64,000 nt of DNA from Pontibacter mucosus (GTDB taxonomy: Bacteria > Bacteroidota > Bacteroidia > Cytophagales > Hymenobacteraceae): the NCBI RefSeq assembly GCF_003054055.1, contig NZ_QBKI01000005.1:248001-312000 (forward strand). Reading direction: 5' to 3'. The notes under the pieces are model-generated. The model was not told the DNA's origin and did no database searches. It saw only the letters and a list, made by a program, of their open reading frames with translations. Of the stretch, positions 36,801-44,596 are shown one piece after another; position 1 is the stretch's first letter, and the number at the start of each line of letters is the position of its first letter. Both the position numbers and the translations under genes were made by a program.

Positions 36801-36941
36801 GTTACCGTCCTGCACCACCCCTACGACCTGCTCCGGTGCACTTTGGCCGTAACCACTATGCCCGTACAGGACTGCCAGCATGAAAAACAAAAGAACTTTC
36901 GGCCATATCGGCCGGCACTTCCTGATAAACTTAAGTGTCAT
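33822..36941 (-). CDS. SusC-type TonB-dependent transporter without STN domain (locus 3)
   Basis: A 1039-residue outer-membrane transporter. The signal peptide ends near YGHSGYGQS (about 33) and is followed directly by the carboxypeptidase-like domain (VVGVVQDGNGDALIGVSV), a TonB-box-like NEVVVIGYG, the plug (LLQGQVAGVNL, IYGSRAANGVILITT) and the barrel. No STN module is present although fecR and a sigma gene stand immediately upstream. Signal input to that FecR is therefore unclear: it may come from another transducer, or the domain has been lost. Confidence 0.95.
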   Translation of the reverse strand: MTLKFIRKCRPIWPKVLLFFMLAVLYGHSGYGQSAPEQVVGVVQDGNGDALIGVSVLAKNESTGHTNGTTTDAEGMFSFNRLPLGGPYTFTFRYIGFEPHVLTGYTIKEGEKVSLMVKLKTAESKLNEVVVIGYGQNTRRNITTAISSVDPTDVADRNVPSANQLLQGQVAGVNLTVSNGTPGGASRVNIRGVSSINGDNEPLYVVDGIPLSKARASYNYTGEFIQDPLSLINPSDIESIEVLKDAASAAIYGSRAANGVILITTKQGRKGEPKISVSQVSGIQMMPKKLNLLNPQEYISLQQEAVDNYNRDMNLSPGKSGYIDIGKVLGNVPADPYDVNWQDLIINEGAATHQTDFSFSGSSNTVKYYTSVGYQNLEGLLKNSALERYSLRTNLDFTPNKVLNFGLRFGGNYTNSSSAPNGDQGTALFQRSLEQRPYDRIYKDDGTFNIGGKDILRHNGVQVLENDQIEDKNYQALINLYGNVNFLKYFTWHTAYNAELRFGRGFRHQTRLHPYASGKGLTIDIRNNRLSQNIDNTLTFFKNWGDLNTEAMVGYTYYQDAYDFNHAQGTEFPSDDFRHITSATVTTAIGDANKYAMESYLGRVQLDYKGRYFLSSSLRYDGSSKFHKDNRYAYFPSVSAGWVFTSENFFPTAEWLEFGKLRASWGKTGNQDGIGIYSYMPLASGGYNYGAETGLSVTSLGNLDLKWETTRQTNYGLDLSFLNGRLALTYDYFIKKTDDLLYNVPTLATSGFTHRTTNIGSMENKGHEFTLTSVNMEKDRFRWSTSLNMASIRNKVTSLIGDEPIQVGGWNAIIPGQPLGVFYGYKQLGLYQTLEEIPEALQKQGVRPGDMIFEDLDGNNLINSADLSVIGSAQPDLYGGLTNNVEIGNFDISLFATFSLGNEIAAAWRSGLDHMGGRDYNQVRDTYEDRWTGPGTSNDVPRASKSAYNLKNSSYFVEDASYLRIKNLTIGYKLPSSMLKKLAIQQARVYLSGTNLLTFTGYSGYDPEASSSLDARSFGIDNLVTPQPRAFMAGINVSF

Positions 36942-36972
36942 AATGTATGTGTTTGGATAAAGTTTCCCCCTT

Positions 36973-37012
36973 ACGTCATATTACAATGACGTTTCATCCG
37001 TCAGCAGACGGA
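36973..37012. promoter_or_regulatory. Tandem short stem-loops between fecR and susC, locus 3
   Basis: Hairpin A at 36973-36992 (ACGTCAT / ATGACGT) and hairpin B at 36997-37012 (TCCGTC / GACGGA, loop AGCA). Hairpin A begins 32 bases from the susC start codon. The two-hairpin layout repeats that at loci 1 and 2, but the T run on the + strand is weak here. Confidence 0.5.
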
Positions 37013-37031
37013 GCAGTTTCTATGTATTTGG

Positions 37032-38087
37032 TTATTTCCTTATGTGGTAGCTGTCCTGCTCTTTCTTCATTTTTAGGTCATTGAGGACAGCGATGGTCTG
37101 CAGCACCTGATCCAGCGAATCGGTGGTGCTTATTTTGCCTGTAAAACTGATCCTGGCTATATCGGGCTGCCTGTACCGGATGTCGCGCCCGTATACTTTG
37201 GAAAGCTCGTCGAGCACTACAGGCAAGGGGCGTTTGCTGAACTCAATCATGTCCCCATCAACGGTCATGCTGCCCTCTTCAACAAAAGGCCGGACAGGTT
37301 TCCTTTCAGACCGCTCTTTCCTGGCGATTATGTTGCTGACCCGCACTTCCGGGTTTCCTTTATCTAAGTCAAGCTGCTGGCCTGGGTTCAGGTATACTTC
37401 CTTTACCTTCTGCTGAAGCGCTTCGGATGCTGGCTTTACCAATACTTTTCCGGTATAGAGCTGCACCTGCACCGGTTTGCCGCCGCCAGGTGCCTTTACC
37501 CTGAATGAAGTACCGAGGGCGGTGGTTGCCAGCCCGCCTGCCTCCACGGTAAATGGCCGCTGGCTATCTTTGGCTACCTTAAACACGGCCTCCCCTTTAA
37601 GGTAGATCGTGCGCCGGTCCTCCTGCAGAAAAGGCTGTGGATAGGTGATTTCTGCCCCCGGCATCAGCTCTACTTCCGATCCGTCCTCCAGTACGATAGC
37701 TTGCGGCTGTAATGAATGATTCGTTTTTACATCAAATACATCCATTGTTATGGCAGGTGATACCGATACGGGAGCCTCAGCATTCTTGCGGCCCAGGTAA
37801 AGCTGCCCAACCAGGAAAAGACCCAGCACGAGTGAAGCAGCAACGGCAGCCTTATACAGGTTTCCATACTTTCTGCCCTTCATCCCGGCTTCGCGCTTTA
37901 TGTGCCGCAGCATCCTGCGCGACACTTTCTCCTTTAGCCACAGCCTGCTGTTGGATTGCTCCCACGCTGACTCCGGCAGGTGCTCCTCGAGCGCCACCGG
38001 GTTTTCCAGCAGATACCGGGCGACAACTCTGGCTTCACTGGCACTGGCATTGTTTTGCAGAAATCGCTCTATCTGACGTGGGTCCAT
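37032..38087 (-). CDS. FecR-family anti-sigma factor (locus 3)
   Basis: A 351-residue membrane regulator. The cytoplasmic N-terminus (about 1-75) is followed by a membrane segment (AAVAASLVLGLFLVG), the FecR domain (VLEDGSEVELMPGAEITY, YLKGEAVFKVAKD, ATTALGTSFRVK) and a C-terminal DUF4974-type module (MIEFSKRPLPVVLDELSKVY). It would sequester the sigma factor encoded 62 bp upstream. Confidence 0.94.
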   Translation of the reverse strand: MDPRQIERFLQNNASASEARVVARYLLENPVALEEHLPESAWEQSNSRLWLKEKVSRRMLRHIKREAGMKGRKYGNLYKAAVAASLVLGLFLVGQLYLGRKNAEAPVSVSPAITMDVFDVKTNHSLQPQAIVLEDGSEVELMPGAEITYPQPFLQEDRRTIYLKGEAVFKVAKDSQRPFTVEAGGLATTALGTSFRVKAPGGGKPVQVQLYTGKVLVKPASEALQQKVKEVYLNPGQQLDLDKGNPEVRVSNIIARKERSERKPVRPFVEEGSMTVDGDMIEFSKRPLPVVLDELSKVYGRDIRYRQPDIARISFTGKISTTDSLDQVLQTIAVLNDLKMKKEQDSYHIRK

Positions 38088-38149
38088 TTTAGTATCCGTA
38101 CACCTTGAATACGATTCTCAGCAGCCTATCCCTTGCTGGAAACAATTAT

Positions 38150-38719
38150 TTAACATAAGCCGAGCCAAGTCCACAGCAGCACATGACTATGCTTTAGCAG
38201 CAACTTCAAATGCTTGGTAGCTTTGGAGAGGTGGTCCTCCACAGTCCTGGTGGAGATGGAAAGCTCCCGGGCAATGTCCTGGTACGAGAGGCCCTGGAGA
38301 CGGCTGAGCTGGAAAACCCTCTTGCGGACGGGTGGAAGTTTTTCTACTGCCAAGCGTATTTCTTCCTGCAGGTAATGGGCGTAAACGGTGTTTTCTGTAA
38401 AGGCATGCTCTCCGGGAAGATCCGCGTGCTGGAGGGCCTCGCGCTCTGTTGCCTTTTTCCGCAGCGTGTCAATGAGCGTGGTGCGGGCTATCCGGAATAT
38501 CTGAGAAGAGAGGGGCACTTCTTCGGAAAGTCGATCCAGGTGTCTCCAAAGTTTGATGAAGGTCAGCTGCACGAGCTCCTCGGCCATAAACTCGGAGCGC
38601 GTCTGCTTTAGGAAGTAGAAGTATACTTTTTGATGGTACTCGTCAAATAGCTTCTCAAACGCGGCTTCATCTGGGGTGGGCCTTATGCTTAACCGGTTGT
38701 TACTTTCAGAAGTCATCAC
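38150..38719 (-). CDS. ECF-type RNA polymerase sigma factor (locus 3)
   Basis: A 189-residue sigma factor: region 2 in FEKLFDEYHQKVYFYFLKQT and EELVQLTFIKLWRH, region 4 in RVFQLSRLQGLSYQDIAREL followed by SISTRTVEDHLSKA. First gene of the third operon; expected partner of the adjacent FecR. Confidence 0.94.
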   Translation of the reverse strand: MMTSESNNRLSIRPTPDEAAFEKLFDEYHQKVYFYFLKQTRSEFMAEELVQLTFIKLWRHLDRLSEEVPLSSQIFRIARTTLIDTLRKKATEREALQHADLPGEHAFTENTVYAHYLQEEIRLAVEKLPPVRKRVFQLSRLQGLSYQDIARELSISTRTVEDHLSKATKHLKLLLKHSHVLLWTWLGLC

Positions 38720-38925
38720 GTTGGTAACATTTAATCCTGCACAAAGGAACCAACATTTAAGGAGCGCGTGGGTTAAGTTTCTGTTAAATCAATGTGCAGC
38801 ACTGCTCTGTTTAGCACGCGGTATGTTCGGGTAGAAACAATGGTAACCATTCCAATAGCAGTACCCCTAATGTATGTAGCCTAAGAACTTGGGATGCCAG
38901 CCAGTTAACCCCTGAAGACAGCCCA

Positions 38926-38969
38926 AAAAGGAACACGCGATACTACTAGTAGCAGCGCATGTTCCTTTT
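38926..38969 (-). terminator. Intrinsic terminator, probably bidirectional
   Basis: Outer stem AAAAGGAACA / TGTTCCTTTT (10 bp) around an inner imperfect stem. On the minus strand it ends in TTTTTGGG and directly follows the small phosphatase-like remnant, so it may be that lost gene's terminator. Confidence 0.7.
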
Positions 38970-38992
38970 CCCTCAGGTATTATTTGGAAAAC

Positions 38993-39145
38993 TTAGCATG
39001 TCTGACCGTACAGTTCTCCGCCATTGGTACAGGTAAAGTATAACTCGTTGCTTCCAAAACAGATACCCTCGACTCTGGCAAATCAGGGAGCGGAACGCAG
39101 CATCCTAAGTTCACCCCAATGCAAAAGCCCATGGTCATGGTTGTT
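38993..39145 (-). pseudogene. Possible PhoX/DUF839-type phosphatase remnant
   Basis: In one minus-strand frame the sequence FARVEGICFGSNELYFTCTN is followed by Gly-Gly and a few residues, then a stop at 38993. This resembles the conserved EG..F....VYFTCTNGG block of PhoX/DUF839 alkaline phosphatases. An in-frame TGA precedes it and no further similarity is seen beyond about 39145. The fragment is short, so the match is suggestive only. A terminator follows at once, as expected for the 3' end of a former gene. Confidence 0.35.
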
Positions 39146-39198
39146 GGCGCAAAAGTAGGCCCCATAATCAATTCCCTTACTCTAAAAACCAGATGATT

Positions 39199-39645
39199 AT
39201 GGAAAAGACCATTACAACCTCCGCCCTCCCCAGAGTAGCCGAAGTCAAGCTCTCCTACCGCAATAAGGTAAAGCCAGGCTAAAGACCGCAGGTCACCTGC
39301 TCGGCCGACTCCTATAAGGTGTTCAAAGAGAGTTAGGACAAAAGCAAACAAGACTTTATGGAGCAGTTCAAGGTGCTGCTCTTGAACCGGGCCAACCGCG
39401 TGCTGGGCGTCTATGAGCTCTCCACCGGCGGCGTGGCCGGCACCGTCTCAGACCCCAAGCTCGTCTTCGTGGCCGTCCTCAAGGCCTGCGCCTCCGGCAT
39501 CATCCTCTCCCACAACCACCCCTCCGGAAACCTAAAACCCAGACAGGCCGACCTGCAGCTGACCAGGAAAATCAAGCAAGGAGGAGAGCTGCTGGACATC
39601 AGCCTTGTTTTGAAAATCAAAGCTTGCCCTGACCGGATGTGTTGA
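39199..39645 (+). pseudogene. RadC/JAB-domain protein, broken by stops
   Basis: One + frame from ATG 39199 reads VAEVKLSYRNKVKPG, stop (TAA 39280-39282), RPQVTCSADSYKVFKES, stop (TAG 39334-39336), then EQFKVLLLNRANRVLGVYEL and the JAB metal-site block IILSHNHPSGNLKP. After GELLDIS the frame no longer follows the family, whose next block would be a conserved DHLI/V segment. RadC-like JAB proteins are frequent on mobile elements, so this is probably a leftover of one. Not functional as it stands. Confidence 0.85.
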
Positions 39646-39880
39646 TTCCGCTTTAGCCGGGATTCCTCCTTTGGGACATGGTTTTAAAACCCTGCAGCTC
39701 CTGACCAGTTGTACCTGAACCCCTTTAAAACTGGCAATGGATGCTGGAGTAGCTTTCCCCTTAATTAGGTAGAGAATTGCTAATCCAGCATCCACAGATG
39801 CCACGCAGCAGGGCTCGTATCCGCCCTTACATTTTACTGCCTGCCGCCTCATATCAGACGGTCAGTCCTTTTAGGTTGAA

Positions 39881-41242
39881 TCAGTAACCCGGGTTCTGGT
39901 CTTCCGGTCCCAGATCCGGGTCCGCCAGAATTTCGCTGTTAGGAATCGGGAACAGGAATTTGTTCTGGTCACTGATACCTAACACTGTTTCGGCCCTGCC
40001 AGTCCGTATCAGGTCAAACCAGCGGTGGCCCTCAAAGGCCAGCTCTACTTCCCGCTCCTGTTCCACGGCCAGCAGGGCGGCACTCAGATCAGCTAGAACC
40101 AGCGGGGTAAGGTCGGCTCTTTTGCGCACTTCGTTCAGGTCCGACAGGCCGGCCAGCAAGTTGTTTTGCTTCAGCCTGGCCTCAGCCCGGATGAGGTACT
40201 GCTCAGCAAGGCGCAGTACAAAGGCACCGTCCTCGCCAGTGGCAATCTTGCTATACTTCTGCCCGTACACAGTCTCCTTGCCATTGTCTACCTGCGAACC
40301 CAAAACAGCGCCTCGTGAGCCACCTACCTGTGGGTTTCGTAGATCCTCAATGATACCTGCCGAAGGCTTCCACTCGTAGCGACCGCCTTTGCTGCTGGGC
40401 AGCCAGTAGTTGGCGTGCGAGTTCCGGTCAGAGTTGTCGTACACCAGTTCCAGGATGCTCTCTTCGGTAAGCTTACCGGTGTAAAACGCGCTGTAAGGTT
40501 TCACCAGGCTGGCCTTGCCGCTGCTGATCACGAGCGTGCTATACTCCTCGGCTTTCGCCCAGTTCTGCTGGTACAAGTATAACCTGGCCTTCAACGCCCA
40601 AACTGCTTCCTTTGATGCCCTGGCACGGGAGGTAAGCGAAGGCAGGAAGGATTCTGCCTGATCCAGGTCAGCCAGCACCTGCTCGTAGGTTTGCTGCAGG
40701 GTAGCGCGCTTGATGCCCGCACCGCTGTTCTTGTCAATAGTTGGCTTGAGCACGAGCGGCACCCCGCCCCAGGCGCGGCCCAGGTCGAAGTAAGAAAGGG
40801 CCCGCAGGAAATATGCCTCCCCCAGGATCTTCTGGCGCTGCGCCTCAGTCAGGTTGCGGTCCTCGATAGCAGGAACTTTGCCGATGAGGTTGTTCGACAC
40901 ATTGATCACCCGGTAGATCTGGCTCCACACCGATTTGATGGAGCTGTTCTCAGCCGGAATGGCGTTCAAATCAAACTGCTGGTAAAAGTTGTAGGAGCCG
41001 GACCAGTCCACTTCGTCGGCAGACAGATACGCCAAGGCTGGGTACTCGAAGCCGTAGTAATTGTTGCTCTGCAGTTCGCTATAGGCACCTAACAGGGCCG
41101 CTTCAGCGCTGCGTTTGTCGGTGATGGCCTGGGCTGTGGAAACGTCGAGACGCGGTTCTGGCTCCAGGATGTTGTCGCAGCCCGAGAGGGATACCAGCAG
41201 GGCCAGCGCGAGTACTTTATAGTTGGTCAATATTTTCTTCAT
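39881..41242 (-). CDS. SusD/RagB-family lipoprotein (locus 4, SAM-riboswitch operon)
   Basis: A 453-residue ligand-binding lipoprotein, lipobox ending LVSLSGCDNIL. Family blocks are ILGEAYFLRALSYFDLGRAW, FVLRLAEQYLIRAEARLKQ, and EQEREVELAFEGHRWFDLIR, with the ending EDQNPGY. It follows susC by 12 bp. Because the operon is preceded by a SAM riboswitch and Cys-codon leaders, its ligand is probably a sulfur-containing nutrient such as a Met- or Cys-bearing peptide (inference). Confidence 0.95.
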   Translation of the reverse strand: MKKILTNYKVLALALLVSLSGCDNILEPEPRLDVSTAQAITDKRSAEAALLGAYSELQSNNYYGFEYPALAYLSADEVDWSGSYNFYQQFDLNAIPAENSSIKSVWSQIYRVINVSNNLIGKVPAIEDRNLTEAQRQKILGEAYFLRALSYFDLGRAWGGVPLVLKPTIDKNSGAGIKRATLQQTYEQVLADLDQAESFLPSLTSRARASKEAVWALKARLYLYQQNWAKAEEYSTLVISSGKASLVKPYSAFYTGKLTEESILELVYDNSDRNSHANYWLPSSKGGRYEWKPSAGIIEDLRNPQVGGSRGAVLGSQVDNGKETVYGQKYSKIATGEDGAFVLRLAEQYLIRAEARLKQNNLLAGLSDLNEVRKRADLTPLVLADLSAALLAVEQEREVELAFEGHRWFDLIRTGRAETVLGISDQNKFLFPIPNSEILADPDLGPEDQNPGY

Positions 41243-41254
41243 GATGATTGCTGA

Positions 41255-44200
41255 TTAGAAACTAACATTTAAACCTGCCTGGAACGAGCGGGGCTGCGGT
41301 ACGACGGCGTGGTCGATGCCGCGCACGTTCTGATTGTTGCCGGCTACGTTCACTTCCGGATCCAAGCCGCTGTAGTTGGTTAGGGTCCAGAGGTTAGTGC
41401 CCGAGACATACACGCGCAGGCTGGAGATTTTATACTTGCTCAGGGCGGCCGAAGGCACAGTGTAACCTAGCGTTACCGAGCGCAGGCGCAGGAACGAGCC
41501 ATCCTCGATAAAGCGGCTGCTGGGCAAAGTATAGTTGTTGCCTTTTTTAGTCAGGCGTGGCATGTTGGTCACGTCGCCCGGCTGCTGCCAGCGGTTCAAC
41601 TGGCCTGGCAGGTAAGAGATGGAGCCGTTACGTGTGCCGCCGTGCTCCATAAAGTAGCGGTTCAGGTTCAGGATCTCGTTGCCATACTCTCCATAGATCA
41701 AGGCACCCAGATCGAAATTCTTGTAACGTACCGTGTTGTTCAGGCCACCAAAGAAGTCAGGGGAGGCGTTGGCCACAATCTGGCGGTCAGCCACCGTAAT
41801 ACTACCGTTCTGGTCCACGTCGTCATACACGGCGTCGCCGGTCTGTGGGTCTACGTACAGCTGCTTGTACACCCAGAAATCATACACCGAGCCGCCTTCT
41901 TCCATCCGGACCCAATCGCGGGAGTGCTGGTTGATCGGGATCGGGAGCTTTTCAATCTTGTTCACGTTGCGGGCAATGTTCAGGCTGGTGGTCCAGGTGA
42001 GGTCCTCACGTTCGATGTTGGTGGTGGAGATGTTGAGCTCTACACCTTTGTTGCTGATCTCGCCCAGGTTCTCGAACACGCTGCTAAAGCCGGTTTTCGC
42101 GGCCACCGGTACTTCCAGCAGCAGGTCCTTGGTATACTTGTTATAGTAGTTGGCCTCCACTCTCAGGCGGTTTTGCAACAGCCCCAGGTCCAGGCCGATA
42201 TTCCACTGACGCGTGGTTTCCCACTTCAGGTCCGGGTTGGCTAGTTGCTGGTGGCTGATGCCCGGCAGGCCTTCGTAATTGCGGCCCGCTCTCCACAGCC
42301 CAAGCGAAGCAAAGTCGTTGATGCCGTTCTGGTTACCCGTCACACCAATATTAGCACGCAGCTTGATCAAATCAAAAGGCAGGTCCCGGGCAAAGGCTTC
42401 TTCGGAAATAATCCAGGAAGCACCCAGCGACGGGAACACACCCCATCTGTTAGAGGCCCCGAAGCGGGAAGAGGCGTCGGCACGCACGCTGCCGTCGATG
42501 CTGTACCTGTCCTTGAAAGTATAGCCAGCGCGGGAGAAGAACGATATCAACCCGTTCTGGCTGGAGTTGGTCGAAGCCGTCTGCAAAGAAGAAGAGGCTA
42601 TCTCCTGGAAGTTGTCGCTTGGGAAATTGCGGCCAGTCAGCGAGAGGAAGTTGTACTTGGTCTGCTGCACCGTATTACCCAAGATCACGTTCAGGAAGTG
42701 GTCGTTGCCGAAGCGTTTGTTGTAGGTAAGCAGCTGCTCGTTGATGAGCGTTACCAGCTTGCTTTCGCTGCGGCTGGCATTACCCGCCGGCAGACCCACG
42801 CTGATCTGCGTGTTGTTGTATACTTTGTCGGCATATGCATTGTAGTCGATGCTCCAGTTCGATTTAAGGGTCAGCCCGTCCAGGATCTCATACTCGCCGT
42901 AGAGGTTGGAGATAAGGCGGCTGCTTTCGCCCTGTATGTTAAGGTTCTCGATCAGGGCCAGGTGGTTGTCGAAGATTGAGTGACGGGCGTAGCTGCCATC
43001 CTCGTTAAACACTGGCAGGTAGGTAGGCACGTACAAAGCTGAGTTAATCACGCCCTGGGCGCTGTCGTCGTTGCGGCTCTGGTTGCGCTTGCTGTACGAA
43101 ATAGAGGTGCTGGTACCAATGGTCAGGCGCTTGTTTACCAGGTGGTCGTAGTTGAACCGGCCACTGAAACGCTCGAACTCAGCCGGCTTCACAATGCCTT
43201 CCTGCTTGAAGTACCCCCCGCCCAGAAAGAAGCGGTTGGATTCGCCGCCGCCCGAAGCCGATAGGTCGTAGCTCTGCGTAGTTGCTGTCTGGAACACATC
43301 CGGAATGCGGGAATAGGTGGTCTGCTCTTCCGGCAAACCTAAGCCGCCTTCGCTTCTTGGGCGAAAGGGAAGGGTGGACAGGCTACCCCCATCGTTGAGG
43401 TGCGTTTCGTTGATAAGCTCCGCTTCCTGCTGCGCGTTCACGGTTTCATAGATCTTGGGCGCTTCCGCTACGCCAAAATAAGTCTGAAAATTGATGCGCG
43501 TGCCGGCATTGGTTTTGCCACGCTTAGTAGTGATGAGCACCACGCCGTTCGCGCCTCGGGCACCATAAATCGCCGTGGCGTTCGCGTCCTTCAGAATTTC
43601 GATGCTCTCGATGTCTGCCGGGTTCAGGTCAGCCAGCGGGTTGGTCGTTTGCCCGCCCAGGCTCAGGCCCGAAAGGGACTGGTTGTTGATGAACACCCCG
43701 TCGACCACGTAGAGCGGCTCGTTGCTGGCATTGATGGAGGTATTGCCCCGGATACGCACGAAGATACCTCCCCCTGGCGTGCCGCTGGCGGCCGCAATCT
43801 GCACCCCCGACGCTTTTCCCTGCAACAGCTGGTCCGGCGACGGAGCCGGTATGCCTTTCAGTTCCTGTGGGTTAACCGAGGTAACGGCACTGGAAACAGC
43901 CTTCTGCGACTGTGTGCCGTAACCCACAACCACTACTTCCTCCAGGGCTTTAGTATCTTCCTGCAGGGCTATCGTTATAGGCTGGCCATCTGCTTTTACC
44001 TCCCTCAAAGTATAGCCCAGGCTGGAAATGATGAGCGTCTGGCCATTTTCAACAGGCAGGTTAAAGCTGCCGTCCACACCGGTTACGGTACCTTTGTCGG
44101 TGCCTTTAATCTGCACGCGGGCCCCGATCAGGGGTTCGCCGGTTTTGGCGTCTTTCACTGTGCCCTGTGTTAGGGCGCTTTGTGCCAGCGCACTGCCACT

Positions 44201-44266
44201 GAAAGCCAGCAAGAGACCCAGCGAAAACAGCAGCCGCACGAGTTTGGATATAGTATATGTTTGCAT
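41255..44266 (-). CDS. SusC-type TonB-dependent transporter (locus 4, SAM-riboswitch operon)
   Basis: ATG at 44266 gives 1003 residues with a proper signal peptide (LVRLLFSLGLLLAFSGSALA); a longer frame opens at 44299 but adds a non-signal stretch. The carboxypeptidase-like domain (TQGTVKDAKTGEPLIGARVQ), TonB-box-like EEVVVVGYG, plug (LLQGKASGVQI, IYGARGANGVVLITT) and barrel follow. No STN and no sigma/FecR neighbour: control is by the SAM riboswitch and short ORFs in the 500-base leader. A hairpin CTGCAAA/TTTGCAG lies at 44301-44321. Confidence 0.95.
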   Translation of the reverse strand: MQTYTISKLVRLLFSLGLLLAFSGSALAQSALTQGTVKDAKTGEPLIGARVQIKGTDKGTVTGVDGSFNLPVENGQTLIISSLGYTLREVKADGQPITIALQEDTKALEEVVVVGYGTQSQKAVSSAVTSVNPQELKGIPAPSPDQLLQGKASGVQIAAASGTPGGGIFVRIRGNTSINASNEPLYVVDGVFINNQSLSGLSLGGQTTNPLADLNPADIESIEILKDANATAIYGARGANGVVLITTKRGKTNAGTRINFQTYFGVAEAPKIYETVNAQQEAELINETHLNDGGSLSTLPFRPRSEGGLGLPEEQTTYSRIPDVFQTATTQSYDLSASGGGESNRFFLGGGYFKQEGIVKPAEFERFSGRFNYDHLVNKRLTIGTSTSISYSKRNQSRNDDSAQGVINSALYVPTYLPVFNEDGSYARHSIFDNHLALIENLNIQGESSRLISNLYGEYEILDGLTLKSNWSIDYNAYADKVYNNTQISVGLPAGNASRSESKLVTLINEQLLTYNKRFGNDHFLNVILGNTVQQTKYNFLSLTGRNFPSDNFQEIASSSLQTASTNSSQNGLISFFSRAGYTFKDRYSIDGSVRADASSRFGASNRWGVFPSLGASWIISEEAFARDLPFDLIKLRANIGVTGNQNGINDFASLGLWRAGRNYEGLPGISHQQLANPDLKWETTRQWNIGLDLGLLQNRLRVEANYYNKYTKDLLLEVPVAAKTGFSSVFENLGEISNKGVELNISTTNIEREDLTWTTSLNIARNVNKIEKLPIPINQHSRDWVRMEEGGSVYDFWVYKQLYVDPQTGDAVYDDVDQNGSITVADRQIVANASPDFFGGLNNTVRYKNFDLGALIYGEYGNEILNLNRYFMEHGGTRNGSISYLPGQLNRWQQPGDVTNMPRLTKKGNNYTLPSSRFIEDGSFLRLRSVTLGYTVPSAALSKYKISSLRVYVSGTNLWTLTNYSGLDPEVNVAGNNQNVRGIDHAVVPQPRSFQAGLNVSF

Positions 44267-44370
44267 TTTAGCGTTAATATTTGGACAAAGTATTCCCATG
44301 CTGCAAATGGTAGGTTTGCAGTCAGGACAAATTATAGAAAAGGGTTTATGGGATTAGTGCAACTGCTGCG

Positions 44371-44496
44371 CTAGCGACAACAGCTGCACATGCGCATTCG
44401 CTGGTGAACCGGCGTGAAAGAGGAAGAAATGAACCTCCGGAAAGCATAGGCCAGCGCATAAAGGCACGGCGGTAACTGGGGTAGAGCATTGCCCAT
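44371..44496 (-). CDS. Second Cys-ended short ORF in the susC leader
   Basis: A 41-codon frame (ATG 44496, TAG 44371-44373) ending Met-Cys-Ser-Cys-Cys-Arg. The Cys codons lie in the 5' arm of a 12-pair stem on the minus strand (GTGCAGCTGTTG with CAGCAGTTGCAC, two G-U pairs, + coordinates about 44357-44389). It shares the string AGCTGTTGT with the first leader. Whether it is translated is unknown; its position and ending suggest a second attenuating leader. Confidence 0.45.
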   Translation of the reverse strand: MGNALPQLPPCLYALAYAFRRFISSSFTPVHQRMRMCSCCR

Positions 44497-44521
44497 GATC
44501 AAAACAGGATTAAAAAAATGG

Positions 44522-44573
44522 GGTTGAAAAAATAATACAAAGAAGCTGCCGCACCGGCCAGGTGCTTTTAGCT
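44522..44573 (-). terminator. Attenuator-like hairpin after the first Cys leader
   Basis: On the minus strand AGCT-aaaa-GCACC / GGTGC-ggc-AGCT is followed by TCTTTGTATTATTTTTT. Its 5' arm overlaps ACAGCTA, which could instead pair with TAGCTGT inside the Cys codons of the upstream leader, so two exclusive folds are possible. The stem has an internal loop and the U tract is interrupted. Confidence 0.4.
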
Positions 44574-44596
44574 GTAAACAGAGAAATGGTTGGAGC

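Noticed and set aside
38980..39351. 123-codon minus-strand ORF
   Set aside because: It reads in a different frame from the PhoX-like fragment and overlaps the radC pseudogene; composition is not protein-like.
39532..39852. 106-codon minus-strand ORF after the radC pseudogene
   Set aside because: Overlaps the RadC fragment and its translation fits no family; possibly part of a mobile remnant but unsupported.
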